From: Flavobacterium sp.
Lineage (GTDB): Bacteria > Bacteroidota > Bacteroidia > Flavobacteriales > Flavobacteriaceae
DNA length: 54,637 bases
Assembly: GCA_023251135.1 (NCBI GenBank)
Contig: JAHEZJ010000018.1
Location: forward strand, 62,534-117,170
Direction of reading: 5' to 3'
Program-made: the position numbers and the translations under genes
In this document: positions 9,180 through 18,053 of the stretch, piece by piece
Layout: each line of letters begins with the position of its first letter
Numbering within the stretch: position 1 is the first letter of the stretch
Notes under the pieces: model-generated
The model's input: only the letters and a program-made list of their open reading frames with translations
Database searches by the model: none
Told to the model about the DNA's origin: nothing

Positions 9180-9917
9180 ATGAGAAAAATATTTTTAGCA
9201 ATTGCTATTTTCATCAACACAGTATCCTATTGTCAGAACATTTACCAAAGTGGTGGTAATGTTGGTATCGGGACAAGTACACCAAGCGGTAAATTAGAAA
9301 TTTACGATATTCTTAATATGAAACTATTGTTGGGTGTTATACCTACTGGTAGTGCAGCAAATGAACCCACTATCCTGTTTTCCAGATGGTCGGGAAATCC
9401 AGATAAAACATATACTTCAAATTCAATTCATACCTTGTTTTCTCCAACAGGAACTGATGGGAATAATTTCGGACTTGCTTTTAGTACGATACCACTTCAT
9501 GCTAACAATAATTTTTCCGGAGCTAAAGTAAGAATGTTTATAAGTAATAATAATGGCTATGTCGGTATAGGCTCAATTAATCCGGATGAAAAGCTAACCG
9601 TAAAAGGAAAAATTCATGCCGAGGAAGTGAGAGTAGATTTACAGATACCTGCGGATTATGTTTTTCAAAAGTATTACACAGGCAAATCTGATTTAAAATC
9701 GGATTATGTGATGCCAACCTTAGCTGAAATAGAGAAATTCACTAAAGAGAATAATCACTTGCCAAATGTCCCTTCAGCTCAGGAAATAAAAGAAAAAGGG
9801 TTACAGGTGGGAGAAATGAGTAATGCTCTTTTACAAAAAATAGAAGAATTAACGCTTTATATTATTGAACAGAACAAAAGGATTGAAATGCTTGAAGCAA
9901 AAGTAAATAAGAAGTAA
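9180..9917 (+). CDS. Secreted tail-fibre-like protein with Bacteroidota S74-type C-terminus
   Basis: The 245-residue protein begins with a signal peptide (MRKIFLAIAIFINTVSYCQN). It is followed by the repeat-like motif SGGNVGIGTSTPSGKLEI, a second GYVGIGSINPDEKLTVKG copy, and a C-terminal LPNVPSAQEIKEKGLQVGEM segment with a coiled coil. This arrangement is common in secreted Flavobacteriaceae proteins annotated as tail-fibre or endosialidase-chaperone-like. No His/Ser-Lys catalytic intramolecular chaperone signature could be confirmed. A weak promoter (TTG at 9120-9122, TATAATTG at 9146-9153) lies upstream and a strong terminator downstream, so it is probably monocistronic. It is likely exported; the role is unknown. 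Confidence 0.7.
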   Translation: MRKIFLAIAIFINTVSYCQNIYQSGGNVGIGTSTPSGKLEIYDILNMKLLLGVIPTGSAANEPTILFSRWSGNPDKTYTSNSIHTLFSPTGTDGNNFGLAFSTIPLHANNNFSGAKVRMFISNNNGYVGIGSINPDEKLTVKGKIHAEEVRVDLQIPADYVFQKYYTGKSDLKSDYVMPTLAEIEKFTKENNHLPNVPSAQEIKEKGLQVGEMSNALLQKIEELTLYIIEQNKRIEMLEAKVNKK

Positions 9918-9952
9918 CGATACAAAACGCAATCCGTTTAGATATTTTATAG

Positions 9953-9982
9953 AACTGCCTAATTATTTTAGGCAGTTTTTTT
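9953..9982 (+). terminator. Rho-independent terminator
   Basis: A perfect 10-bp stem AACTGCCTAA / TTAGGCAGTT with a 5-nt loop is followed by a run of T. It closes the gene ending at 9917. Confidence 0.85.
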
Positions 9983-10013
9983 ATAGAATAGTTTCTATAA
10001 TTTTCAAATCAGT

Positions 10014-10021
10014 TACATTTG
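10014..10021 (+). promoter_or_regulatory. Promoter -7 box for UDP-xylose synthase gene
   Basis: TACATTTG matches TAnnTTTG and lies 20 nt before the ATG at 10041. A clear TTG -33 element was not found. Confidence 0.45.
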
Positions 10022-10040
10022 CGATGTATAAATAATTACT

Positions 10041-11024
10041 ATGAAAAGAATACTTATTACAGGAGCAGCAGGATTTCTGGGATCGCATTTATGTGATCGT
10101 TTTATCAAAGAAGGATACTATGTTATCGGAATGGATAATTTGATTACCGGAGATCTTAAAAACATAGAACATTTATTCAAGTTAGAACATTTCGAGTTTT
10201 ACCACCACGATATCACCAAGTTTGTACACATTCCAGGTGATTTAGATTATATACTGCATTTTGCTTCGCCGGCAAGCCCTATAGATTATTTAAAAATTCC
10301 AATTCAGACTTTAAAAGTAGGATCTCTTGGAACACATAATTTATTGGGATTGGCCCGTGTAAAAAAGGCCAGAATTTTAATTGCGTCTACATCCGAAGTT
10401 TACGGAGATCCGCTGGTTCACCCACAAACGGAAGAGTACTATGGAAATGTAAATACAATTGGACCACGTGGGGTTTATGATGAAGCAAAACGCTTTCAGG
10501 AATCGATTACAATGGCTTATCATACGTTTCATGGCGTAGAAACGAGAATCGTGCGTATTTTTAATACCTACGGCCCAAGAATGCGTCTGAACGACGGACG
10601 TGTAATTCCGGCTTTTATCGGACAGGCATTACGTGGGGAAGACTTAACTATTTTTGGTGACGGAATGCAAACACGTTCTTTTTGTTATGTAGATGATCAG
10701 GTTGAAGGTATTTTCAGACTGCTGCATTCAGATTATGTGTATCCGGTAAATATTGGAAATCCGGATGAAATCACGATTAAAGATTTCGCAGAAGAGATCA
10801 TTAAACTAACAGGAACCAATCAAAAGGTAGTCTACCATCCATTACCAATAAATGATCCGTTACAACGCCAGCCAGACACTACAAAAGCAAAAGAGCTGTT
10901 GGGTTGGGAAGCAAAAGTAAGCCGCTCTGAAGGAATGAAGATTACTTATGATTATTTCAGATCACTTTCAAAAGAAGAACTCTCAAAAGAGGAGCACAAA
11001 GATTTTTCGAATTATATCAAATAA
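10041..11024 (+). CDS. UDP-glucuronate decarboxylase (UDP-xylose synthase), SDR family
   Basis: The enzyme oxidises and decarboxylates UDP-glucuronate to UDP-xylose, a glycan donor. The 327-residue protein shows the NAD-binding GAAGFLG (8-14), STSEVYGD with the catalytic Thr/Glu around 117-119, and the SDR pair Tyr146-xxx-Lys150 (VYDEAK). It also has the UXS-specific segments [17 protein letters not shown] and TRSFCYVDD, and the length is normal for the soluble bacterial form. It has its own promoter and a shared bidirectional terminator with the convergent glycosyltransferase gene. It implies that the surface glycan contains xylose or a derivative. Confidence 0.92.
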   Translation: MKRILITGAAGFLGSHLCDRFIKEGYYVIGMDNLITGDLKNIEHLFKLEHFEFYHHDITKFVHIPGDLDYILHFASPASPIDYLKIPIQTLKVGSLGTHNLLGLARVKKARILIASTSEVYGDPLVHPQTEEYYGNVNTIGPRGVYDEAKRFQESITMAYHTFHGVETRIVRIFNTYGPRMRLNDGRVIPAFIGQALRGEDLTIFGDGMQTRSFCYVDDQVEGIFRLLHSDYVYPVNIGNPDEITIKDFAEEIIKLTGTNQKVVYHPLPINDPLQRQPDTTKAKELLGWEAKVSRSEGMKITYDYFRSLSKEELSKEEHKDFSNYIK

Positions 11025-11034
11025 TAAAAAAAGA

Positions 11035-11067
11035 AAACGGGCATTATTCTAGAAATAATGCCCGTTT
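11035..11067. terminator. Bidirectional terminator between convergent genes
   Basis: A perfect 14-bp stem (11035-11048 with 11054-11067, core ACGGGCATTATT) has a 5-nt loop, A-rich sequence on the left and T-rich on the right. It can end the gene arriving at 11024 on the plus strand and the gene ending at 11086 on the minus strand. Confidence 0.85.
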
Positions 11068-11085
11068 CTATTTTTAGGAAGCTGC

Positions 11086-12273
11086 TTAAAAAGCATTATT
11101 TTCGATAAGTTTTGTCATTTGCTGATCCAGATTAAAATGACTTTTTGCATGAAGAAAAATAGTCTTTTTCATTTTTTGAATTTCTTCTTTACCAAGTCTG
11201 GAGATTTCTATCAAAGTGGTGTTTAAATCCTGAAAGTTTTCAACGGGAACGACCCAGCCCAAGTTATTTTCGGTTACTATATCTTCACCTTCACCGCCTC
11301 CAAAATAAAAAACAGGAAAACCCAAAGCACTATATTCGAATATTTTTGAAGGAACAGAGCCATAAATTCTCGTTTTAAGCGGAACAAGGGCAATGTCTAA
11401 GCTTTTCAAAGTTTCATGCAAAACGTTACGTTCTAACATTCCGTGAAAAATAATTTTTTTGGTTGGATTTTCATTAAGGTAATTCACAATCTGAGCTTTC
11501 TCAGCCCCGTCACCAAAAATATGAAGTTCGATGTTACTGTTTTCAAGTTTCATTTGTTGAATAAGTTCAAAAACACCTTGTGCAACCCCCAATAATCCGG
11601 CGTAGAATAATTTAATGGGTTCTCCGGAATTGTCTTTTTCCTCCAGGAAATTTTCAACAAAATGATCCGGATAATTGCGATACAAAAAGCATTTTTTTTC
11701 AGGAAAGATCGAATGAATATGAGTAATGATTTCGTTAGATTGCCCAAAAATGTGTGTGGCTTTTTGGTAAATAAACCGTTCAATAAAAAGCAAAATCTTG
11801 TGCGAAACACTATTTTTCTTAAGTACCTGTAATTCGATAGCAGCGGTAGGCCAAAGATCTGAAACATTCAAAATTATGGTTTTACGCTTTAGCCAAAGAA
11901 CAAAAACCGAAATAAAAGAGAGCAGCAAAGGGGGTGATTGTACAATAACTTTTTTAGGCGTTTTGGCAAATAACAAATAGAAAAATAAAGCAGTTGAAAA
12001 GGAAAGTGTCGAAACAATTCGTTTAAAGATATTCGGACTGTTACTTGGATAAATCCAAAGACGTTTTAATGTAATGTTCTGAATCTTCTCAGTAACAGAA
12101 AATCGGCCTTTGTATTCCGGAAATAATTCACCTTTCGGGTAATTTGGAAGCGGAGAAATTACCGAAACTTCATATCCGTTTTGATTTAGTTTTAAAGCAA
12201 GCTGTTCTATTCTATTGGCGGCAGCACCTTTTTCAGGTGGATAATAGTTTGATATAATCAGAATATCTTTCAT
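11086..12273 (-). CDS. Glycosyltransferase family 4, WbuB/WcaI-like
   Basis: A 395-residue GT-B protein. The N-terminus ILIISNYYPPEKGAAANRIE and SPLPNYPKGELFPEYKG are typical of the WbuB/WcaI group. A hydrophobic segment near residues 80-130 (LFFYLLF, LLLSFISVFVLWL) suggests membrane attachment. The donor-binding half has VPLKTRIYGSVPSKIFEYSALG with an E in the expected position and FGGGEGEDIV. Members often add N-acetyl-fucosamine or related sugars. It shares one nucleotide with the upstream wecB (TAATG), so the two are translationally coupled; WecB could supply a UDP-ManNAc-type donor to this pathway. Confidence 0.85.
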   Translation of the reverse strand: MKDILIISNYYPPEKGAAANRIEQLALKLNQNGYEVSVISPLPNYPKGELFPEYKGRFSVTEKIQNITLKRLWIYPSNSPNIFKRIVSTLSFSTALFFYLLFAKTPKKVIVQSPPLLLSFISVFVLWLKRKTIILNVSDLWPTAAIELQVLKKNSVSHKILLFIERFIYQKATHIFGQSNEIITHIHSIFPEKKCFLYRNYPDHFVENFLEEKDNSGEPIKLFYAGLLGVAQGVFELIQQMKLENSNIELHIFGDGAEKAQIVNYLNENPTKKIIFHGMLERNVLHETLKSLDIALVPLKTRIYGSVPSKIFEYSALGFPVFYFGGGEGEDIVTENNLGWVVPVENFQDLNTTLIEISRLGKEEIQKMKKTIFLHAKSHFNLDQQMTKLIENNAF

Positions 12274-13361
12274 TAGTTTTTATCCAATAAAATTGAAACA
12301 ATTCGCTCAGATGCTTTTCCATCCCAAAGCTCTGGAATAGCACTTTTGCGTGCGCCATTTTTCAAGAACAGACTAAAGACATTTTGTAAATTTTCTAAGG
12401 ACGTTCCCACAATAGTGTTAGAGCCGATGGTTTCGGTTTCAGGGCGTTCGGTGTTATTTCGCATCGTAAAACAAGGAATTCCCATTACAGTTGTTTCTTC
12501 AGAAATACCACCGCTATCGGTAATAACGGCAAAACTGTTTTTTACTAAATACATAAAATTCAGGTAACCTTGAGGCGCAACAAAAATGATGTTTTTAAAA
12601 CAAATTGCACTTTCTCCCAAAATAGCTTGTGTTCTTGGATGAATGGGAAACAGTATTTTTTTGTTAGTTACCAAATCATCAATTCCCTGAAGCAAAGCAA
12701 TAAGAGAAGAAACCTCGTCGACATTTCCAGGGCGGTGTAAGGTTAGAATCACATAGTTTTTGTCGCTAAGCTGATGTTCTTCCCAAAAATAAGGAGGAGA
12801 AATTCTATTGATGTTTTGGTATAAAGTATCGATCATAACATTTCCTACGAAATGTACATTTTCAGGATTGGAGCCTAATTTTAGTAAATTTTCTGAGGCT
12901 GAAGTTGAGGTTGTAAAAAAGTAATCGGTAATACTATCTGTCAACATTCTATTGATTTCTTCAGGCATTGTTAAATCTCCGGAACGAATCCCTGCTTCAA
13001 CATGCGCTACCTTGGTATTGCATTTTTTAGCCACGATTGAACATGCCATTGTAGAATTTACATCACCAACAACTAAAACCAAATCAGTAGGATTTTGAAG
13101 TAATTCCTTCTCAAAAGCAATCATAATTGCGGCAGTTTGTTCGGCCTGCGAGCCACTTTTTACCTCCAGATTTACATTTGGTTTGGGGATATTTAATTCT
13201 TCAAAAAAAGTATCACTTAAATTCTTATCGTAATGCTGACCTGTATGAACCAATCGAAACGAAACATCAAAACCTTCATTTTGTTTGTTTTGTATAGCAT
13301 TAATAAGGGGAGCTATTTTTATAAAATTAGGTCTTGCACCTGCGATTAGGGTGATTTTCAT
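12273..13361 (-). CDS. wecB: UDP-N-acetylglucosamine 2-epimerase
   Basis: This enzyme interconverts UDP-GlcNAc and UDP-ManNAc, the precursor of ManNAc or ManNAcA in surface glycans. The 362-residue protein has the family motifs IAGARPNFIKIAPL at the N-terminus, VVGDVNSTMACSIVA, KVAHVEAGIRSGDLTMPEE and TDSGGISEET near the C-terminus. Length and motif order are normal. It is the first gene of a two-gene minus-strand unit with the glycosyltransferase at 11086. A TACTTTTG box at 13397-13404 lies upstream. Confidence 0.95.
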   Translation of the reverse strand: MKITLIAGARPNFIKIAPLINAIQNKQNEGFDVSFRLVHTGQHYDKNLSDTFFEELNIPKPNVNLEVKSGSQAEQTAAIMIAFEKELLQNPTDLVLVVGDVNSTMACSIVAKKCNTKVAHVEAGIRSGDLTMPEEINRMLTDSITDYFFTTSTSASENLLKLGSNPENVHFVGNVMIDTLYQNINRISPPYFWEEHQLSDKNYVILTLHRPGNVDEVSSLIALLQGIDDLVTNKKILFPIHPRTQAILGESAICFKNIIFVAPQGYLNFMYLVKNSFAVITDSGGISEETTVMGIPCFTMRNNTERPETETIGSNTIVGTSLENLQNVFSLFLKNGARKSAIPELWDGKASERIVSILLDKN

Positions 13362-13396
13362 AGGTTAATTGAATTCTTTTTAAAACATTCTTTTGG

Positions 13397-13404
13397 CAAA
13401 AGTA
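13397..13404 (-). promoter_or_regulatory. Promoter -7 box for wecB
   Basis: On the minus strand the sequence reads TACTTTTG (TAnnTTTG), about 36 nt before the wecB ATG. No convincing -33 TTG at the right distance. Confidence 0.45.
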
Positions 13405-13478
13405 AAGTTTAAATTGAATTCTTGGTCGATCGAGGGACTTTCTTCAATAGCTAAGTGTAATTTTTGAGAATTAATGAA

Positions 13479-14000
13479 CTATTTTTTATATCCAATTTTT
13501 ATTCGTTCACTTTCATTTTCTTTTTTCTCCGTTAATTCATCTAAATAAGAAAAAACCAATTCAATATTCTTATCATGGTTCTCTAACTTTTTTTGAATCT
13601 GAAGAATATCAACTTTTATTTCAGTTGTATCCAAAAGCATTTGTCTCACTTTTGTGAAAATACGCATGATTTGAATATTGGTTTGAATTGCTTTGTCGCT
13701 TTTTAAGACACTTGAGAGCATTAAAATACCATGTTCAGTGAAAACAAAAGGTAATTTTCTGCTTCCGCCCCAACTTGAAGTCGCAATTTGCGACTTCAAG
13801 TTTTCAAGTTCATTATCAGTAAGTTGAAACATGAAATCTGAAGGAAATCGTGATAAATTTCTTTTAACTTGTTCATTTAATCTTTTCGTTTCCACATCAT
13901 AAAGCAATGCCAAATCACTATCTAATATTACTTTTTGATTGCGGATGTAATATATTTTGTTAGAAATAATTTCTTCAGAAAGTAAAGATTGATCCTTCAT
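13479..14000 (-). CDS. ORF6N domain protein (KilA-N/ORF6N-type DNA-binding)
   Basis: The 173-residue protein carries an ORF6N domain at about residues 10-100. Characteristic pieces are YYIRNQKVILDSDLALLYDVETKRLNEQVKRN, RFPSDFMFQL and TSSWGGSRKLPFVFTEHGILMLSSVL. This domain is found in phage and mobile-element regulators and is common as a solitary gene in Bacteroidota. The C-terminal part is a predicted coiled coil. It sits between wecB and the CapK-like gene, all on the minus strand, and looks like an insertion in the glycan locus. Codons for LKSQIATS form a 31-bp palindrome (see separate feature). Its target and role are unknown. Confidence 0.85.
   Translation of the reverse strand: MKDQSLLSEEIISNKIYYIRNQKVILDSDLALLYDVETKRLNEQVKRNLSRFPSDFMFQLTDNELENLKSQIATSSWGGSRKLPFVFTEHGILMLSSVLKSDKAIQTNIQIMRIFTKVRQMLLDTTEIKVDILQIQKKLENHDKNIELVFSYLDELTEKKENESERIKIGYKK
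13772..13802. repeat. 31-bp palindrome inside the ORF6N gene
   Basis: Two 15-nt arms, 13772-13786 (AACTTGAAGTCGCAA) and 13788-13802 (TTGCGACTTCAAGTT), are perfectly complementary around a single central T. The site could be a dimeric protein operator or a hairpin in the mRNA. It falls on the codons for LKSQIATS of the ORF6N domain. Confidence 0.9.
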
Positions 14001-14041
14001 AAGTTTTTAATTAGAAAAACAAATGTAGGATTTTATTTATA

Positions 14042-15352
14042 TTAAAGATAAGATTTAAATTGTTTTAACTTTCCACTTTTGCTTCTTTCTAAGACGGTTT
14101 TTCGGGTAAAACTAAAATTTAAATTGGGTTCTAAATACAGAGAAATTGCCTTTTCTATTTTTTGAATTTGAGTTGCATTTAATTCAATATCACTTACATA
14201 CTCTATTTCAAAAGAATTTAATTGCATTTGTTTGATGGTAAATTCTTTAACATTTCCGTCATCTTCAATAATGCTTTTGGTTACATAATAAAAGGTCAAA
14301 CCAGGCGATCTTTTGCCGCTTGGGAGAGTCGCAATGTCGTTGGTTCTTCCAATTAGTTTTTTTAGAATAGGTTTTTGTAGTGTACTTTTTTCGTCTAAAA
14401 TTCCAATATCACCAATATCATATCTAATAAACGGATGTGCTTTGTTGAATAAAGAGGTAATCACAATACGGCCTTCGTTACCGTAAGGCAAAATCTGATT
14501 GTTTTCGTCTAAAATTTCAACAAACAGGGTTTCAGCATTTACTTGCCAATCGCCGTTTGGGTTTTCAAAAGCAATCAAATCTAATTCTGAAGCACCGTAT
14601 TCATTGATAACCGGAATTCCGAATTGTTTTTCTAAAAGTTTTTTATCCGATTCAAAAAGCATTTCCGAAGTAACAAAACAGGCTTTTAAAGTAGGGCAAA
14701 CATCTTTTAAAATAAGATTCTTTTGTTCTAAGTATTTAGCAAACAAAACGATTGAACTCGTATAACCGTTGATATAATCGAATTTTTTAGTTTCAAACTT
14801 TCGTAGAAATTTTTCAAGAACAGCATCCGATAAATCAAAAACCGGAAACCGGAAACGATGTGTCAAAAAATCCTTAATTCGTTCTTTGTGATAGCCAATA
14901 AAATCTATAGGAATACCATAAAAACGAGCCTGATAGGAGTGATTAAAGTCGATATGGTACCAACCGAAACGCATAAAAATAGAGTTCCAGGTTAGGGCAT
15001 GGCAGTATTTATCTTTAGCAAAAACAAAGGGAGTACCACTGGATCCGGATGTTTTGTTGAGGTAAATGTTTTTTCTGGAATAACCTTTTGAGAGTCTTTC
15101 TTCGAGCGGTTTCTGTAAATTTTGTTTGTTTAATATGGGTAAATTTTCCCATTTCAATTCGGTTATGTCCCCGATCAATTCTTTATAAAAAGAGTTGTTT
15201 TCCAGATGAAAAGCTACAATTTCTTCTTTTTTCTGCTGAAGAAAGCGAACATATTGTGCTTCCGATAAACTCTTGATTTCGTCCAATTCAGCTTTGGCTT
15301 TCTTTATCGGAAAACCATTTAATTGCAGTGAAATATCGAAAAGAGAAATCAT
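14042..15352 (-). CDS. CapK/PaaK-like adenylate-forming enzyme
   Basis: A 436-residue member of the phenylacetate-CoA ligase-like branch of adenylate-forming enzymes, often called CapK in capsule loci. The phosphate-binding loop NKTSGSSGTPFVF, the adenine-side NEYGASELDLIAFE and the hinge region FIRYDIGDIG are intact. The C-terminal lid domain has GRTNDIATLPSGKRSPG. It may activate an acyl group for decoration of the polysaccharide; the substrate is unknown. It is separated from the ORF6N gene by 41 nt. A second PaaK-like gene lies at 47642 and belongs to a different cluster. Confidence 0.82.
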   Translation of the reverse strand: MISLFDISLQLNGFPIKKAKAELDEIKSLSEAQYVRFLQQKKEEIVAFHLENNSFYKELIGDITELKWENLPILNKQNLQKPLEERLSKGYSRKNIYLNKTSGSSGTPFVFAKDKYCHALTWNSIFMRFGWYHIDFNHSYQARFYGIPIDFIGYHKERIKDFLTHRFRFPVFDLSDAVLEKFLRKFETKKFDYINGYTSSIVLFAKYLEQKNLILKDVCPTLKACFVTSEMLFESDKKLLEKQFGIPVINEYGASELDLIAFENPNGDWQVNAETLFVEILDENNQILPYGNEGRIVITSLFNKAHPFIRYDIGDIGILDEKSTLQKPILKKLIGRTNDIATLPSGKRSPGLTFYYVTKSIIEDDGNVKEFTIKQMQLNSFEIEYVSDIELNATQIQKIEKAISLYLEPNLNFSFTRKTVLERSKSGKLKQFKSYL

Positions 15353-15371
15353 TTGTGGTATTATTTTTCGT

Positions 15372-15379
15372 CAAAAATA
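15372..15379 (-). promoter_or_regulatory. Promoter -7 box for the CapK-like gene
   Basis: The minus strand reads TATTTTTG (TAnnTTTG) 20 nt before the ATG at 15352. A TTG lies too far upstream to be sure of a -33 element. Confidence 0.4.
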
Positions 15380-15453
15380 ATACTATCGAATTACTAACAG
15401 AGAAGAATCAACAACTTTTTAAGATTTAATTATTTTTTACGTGCAAAAGCAAT

Positions 15454-15461
15454 TATTTTTG
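15454..15461 (+). promoter_or_regulatory. Promoter -7 box for purD
   Basis: TATTTTTG fits TAnnTTTG and lies 25 nt before the purD ATG. The -33 element is unclear. Confidence 0.45.
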
Positions 15462-15486
15462 CACCACAACTAAATACAACTATACC

Positions 15487-16761
15487 ATGACAATTTTACT
15501 ATTGGGATCCGGCGGAAGAGAGCATGCTTTTGCTTGGAAAATGACTCAGAGTCCACTTTGCGAAAAACTTTTTGTTGCACCAGGAAATGCAGGAACAGCA
15601 GCAATTGCTACAAATGTTGCAATGTCTCCAACAGATTTTGATGCAATTAAAGCATTTGTAATTCAGGAAAATGTAAAAATGGTGGTCGTAGGACCAGAAG
15701 ATCCTTTGGTAAAAGGGATTTACGATTATTTTAAAAACGACGAGAGTTTACAGCATATTCCGGTTATTGGGCCATCAAAATTGGGAGCTCAATTAGAAGG
15801 AAGTAAAGAATTTGCCAAAGAGTTTTTAATGAAACATAATATTCCAACTGCGGCTTACGACAGTTTTACTGCGGAAACCGTAGAGAATGGATGTGCTTTC
15901 TTAGAAACATTACAGCCTCCATATGTTTTAAAAGCAGACGGTTTGGCGGCAGGAAAAGGAGTTTTGATTATTCAGGATTTAGAAGAAGCTAAAACAGAAT
16001 TGAGAAACATGCTGGTTCACGAAAAATTTGGAGCAGCAAGTTCAAAAGTAGTAATCGAAGAATTTTTGGACGGAATAGAATTAAGCTGTTTTGTTCTGAC
16101 TGACGGGAAAAGCTATAAAATTTTACCAACAGCAAAGGATTACAAACGTATTGGTGAAGGCGATACAGGTTTAAATACAGGTGGAATGGGAGCTGTTTCT
16201 CCGGTACCTTATGTTGATGCTGTTTTGATGGAAAAAATTGAAACACGTATCGTAAAACCAACTATTGAAGGTTTCCAGAAAGATGGAATTGAATATAAAG
16301 GATTTGTATTTATTGGTTTAATCAATGTAAAAAACGAACCAATCGTTATTGAGTACAATGTAAGAATGGGAGATCCTGAGACTGAAGTTGTAGTACCAAG
16401 ATTACAATCAGATTTAGTTGAATTGTTCCTTTCAGTGGCCAATCAAAAATTAGATTCATTCGAATTAAAGGTTGATCCGAGAAGTGCAACTACAATTATG
16501 GTGGTTTCTGGCGGATATCCGGAAGATTTTGAAAAAGGAAAAGTAATTACAGGTTTAGAAAACATTACTGATTCTATTGTTTTTCATGCAGGAACAAAAA
16601 TAGAAGGCGAGACTGTCGTTAGTAATGGAGGACGTGTATTAACCGTAACTTCTTATGGAGATGATTTCCAACAGGCCATAAAAAAATCTTACCAAAATAT
16701 AGATAAACTAAATTTTGATAAGATGTATTTTAGAAAAGATATTGGCTTCGACTTACTTTAA
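15487..16761 (+). CDS. purD: Phosphoribosylamine-glycine ligase (GARS)
   Basis: PurD joins glycine to phosphoribosylamine using ATP, the second step of de novo purine synthesis. The 424-residue protein has LLGSGGREHAFAWK at the N-terminus, VVVGPEDPLVKGI, the ATP-grasp segments LKADGLAAGKGV and EEFLDGIELS, TGGMGAVSPVPY, and the metal-binding EYNVRMGDPETEVV. The length is standard. The 3' end overlaps the convergent small membrane protein gene by 9 nt. The start is an ATG placed after a -7 box. Confidence 0.97.
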   Translation: MTILLLGSGGREHAFAWKMTQSPLCEKLFVAPGNAGTAAIATNVAMSPTDFDAIKAFVIQENVKMVVVGPEDPLVKGIYDYFKNDESLQHIPVIGPSKLGAQLEGSKEFAKEFLMKHNIPTAAYDSFTAETVENGCAFLETLQPPYVLKADGLAAGKGVLIIQDLEEAKTELRNMLVHEKFGAASSKVVIEEFLDGIELSCFVLTDGKSYKILPTAKDYKRIGEGDTGLNTGGMGAVSPVPYVDAVLMEKIETRIVKPTIEGFQKDGIEYKGFVFIGLINVKNEPIVIEYNVRMGDPETEVVVPRLQSDLVELFLSVANQKLDSFELKVDPRSATTIMVVSGGYPEDFEKGKVITGLENITDSIVFHAGTKIEGETVVSNGGRVLTVTSYGDDFQQAIKKSYQNIDKLNFDKMYFRKDIGFDLL

Positions 16762-16983
16762 AAAAGAGTGAGCTGTAGTATCTTGGTTTTCAGTTCCGGC
16801 GTCATCAAAAATGCGTAATTGTTTGATCCAATAAACGATTGCGCATGAACAGATGATCATAAAAATCCAGTTAATAGTATTAGCACCAAACCAGGTAACA
16901 AGTTCTAAACGACGTAAAAAATCAAGTGGTGCGAATAAAATGTTAACGAATAAGTACTGTATTCCTTCAAAAAAAGCTGTCAT
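16753..16983 (-). CDS. Small membrane protein (DUF6341-like)
   Basis: The 76-residue protein has two hydrophobic stretches, about 10-25 (LFVNILFAPLDFL) and 33-53 (INWIFMIICSCAIVYWI), and a polar C-terminal tail. It matches my recollection of a Flavobacteriaceae family found beside purD and upp (DUF6341); this is from memory. Its 3' end overlaps purD by 9 nt in the convergent direction, and it is divergent from the DUF6427-like gene. Function unknown. Confidence 0.65.
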   Translation of the reverse strand: MTAFFEGIQYLFVNILFAPLDFLRRLELVTWFGANTINWIFMIICSCAIVYWIKQLRIFDDAGTENQDTTAHSFLK

Positions 16984-17123
16984 AATTTATAAAATTATAT
17001 GTTATTTATTGTTGTGTAACGCATCGAAATCAGAATTCTGTTATTAGAATCTTTTTTCAACTTGTTGGTTTTCCTTTTTAAACAAGTATTATATTTACAA
17101 TCACAAAAGTATAAAATATCCTT

Positions 17124-18053
17124 ATGATAACAAGTGTTTTTAAAAAATCTACGCCATTAAATTATTCATTGGTCGTAATTTTGATACTGGTTTTCTTTTT
17201 TCTTTTTCAAATTCAGGAACCATCATGGATGAGTTCTTATTTTTTGGCGTTCCAAAAAGTGAGTTTGTTGTGCTTTATTTTGGCCTCTTTTTTCCTGATT
17301 AATTTTATCGTAAAAAAGAACGGACTCAGTAAAGACAATGGATACGCGATACTTTTTTACTTATTGTTTCTGTTGTTTTTCCCCACAATATTTAACAATG
17401 CCAATGTAATATATGCCAACTTTTTTGTACTGTTGGCACTTCGAAGATTAATTTCGCTGCAATCTTTGAAAGCTTCAAAAGAAAAAATATTCGATGCTTC
17501 ATTTTGGATTTTAATAGCCTCTTTATTTCAATTTTGGTGTATTCTTTTCCTTATTTTAGTTTTTATCTCCATAGTTTTTCATGTTTCGAGAGATTATAGA
17601 AACTGGATTTTACCATTTATAGCGCTTGTGGCGGTATCGATTATATTTTTATTGATCTCTTTAATCTTCCATATTGATATAACTGAATTTTTTCAGAAAC
17701 GTGCTGTAATCGATTTTAACATTGATTATTTCAAGAGCAATTACGAAAACGGAGCACTTTCAATTTATGTGGCTGTAGCTTTATTTTTTGTGGTTTCGAT
17801 GCTGATGACATTGTCTAATCGACCGCAAATAGTACATTCTTCATACAAAAAAGTAGTGGCATGTTTTTTTATTGCGGCCTTTGTGTACATTCTTTCAACA
17901 GATAAAAGCAACGATTTACTCTTTTTTAGCATTGCTCCTTTGACGATCATGGCAGCAAGCCATGTAGAGTATATGCAACAAAAACTGAATAACGAAATTG
18001 TATTTTACGTGTTGATTTTGTGCAGCTTATTTACATTTTTCTCTCAATTATAA
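17124..18053 (+). CDS. Polytopic membrane protein (DUF6427-like)
   Basis: This 309-residue protein consists of about nine to ten hydrophobic helices with short loops, including PTIFNNANVIYANFFVLLALRR and repeated Phe/Leu-rich helices. The arrangement resembles an uncharacterised Flavobacteriaceae family next to upp (DUF6427, from memory). No transport or catalytic motif is visible. Its 3' end overlaps the convergent upp gene by 6 nt. Confidence 0.65.
   Translation: MITSVFKKSTPLNYSLVVILILVFFFLFQIQEPSWMSSYFLAFQKVSLLCFILASFFLINFIVKKNGLSKDNGYAILFYLLFLLFFPTIFNNANVIYANFFVLLALRRLISLQSLKASKEKIFDASFWILIASLFQFWCILFLILVFISIVFHVSRDYRNWILPFIALVAVSIIFLLISLIFHIDITEFFQKRAVIDFNIDYFKSNYENGALSIYVAVALFFVVSMLMTLSNRPQIVHSSYKKVVACFFIAAFVYILSTDKSNDLLFFSIAPLTIMAASHVEYMQQKLNNEIVFYVLILCSLFTFFSQL

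Noticed and set aside
11550-11867. A 105-codon minus-strand frame within the GT4 gene
   Set aside because: It overlaps the glycosyltransferase in another frame, with a Phe/Lys/Ile-rich composition typical of a chance frame.
15421-15486. Possible purine riboswitch before purD
   Set aside because: The leader after the -7 box is about 20 nt, too short to hold an aptamer, and no paired regions were found.
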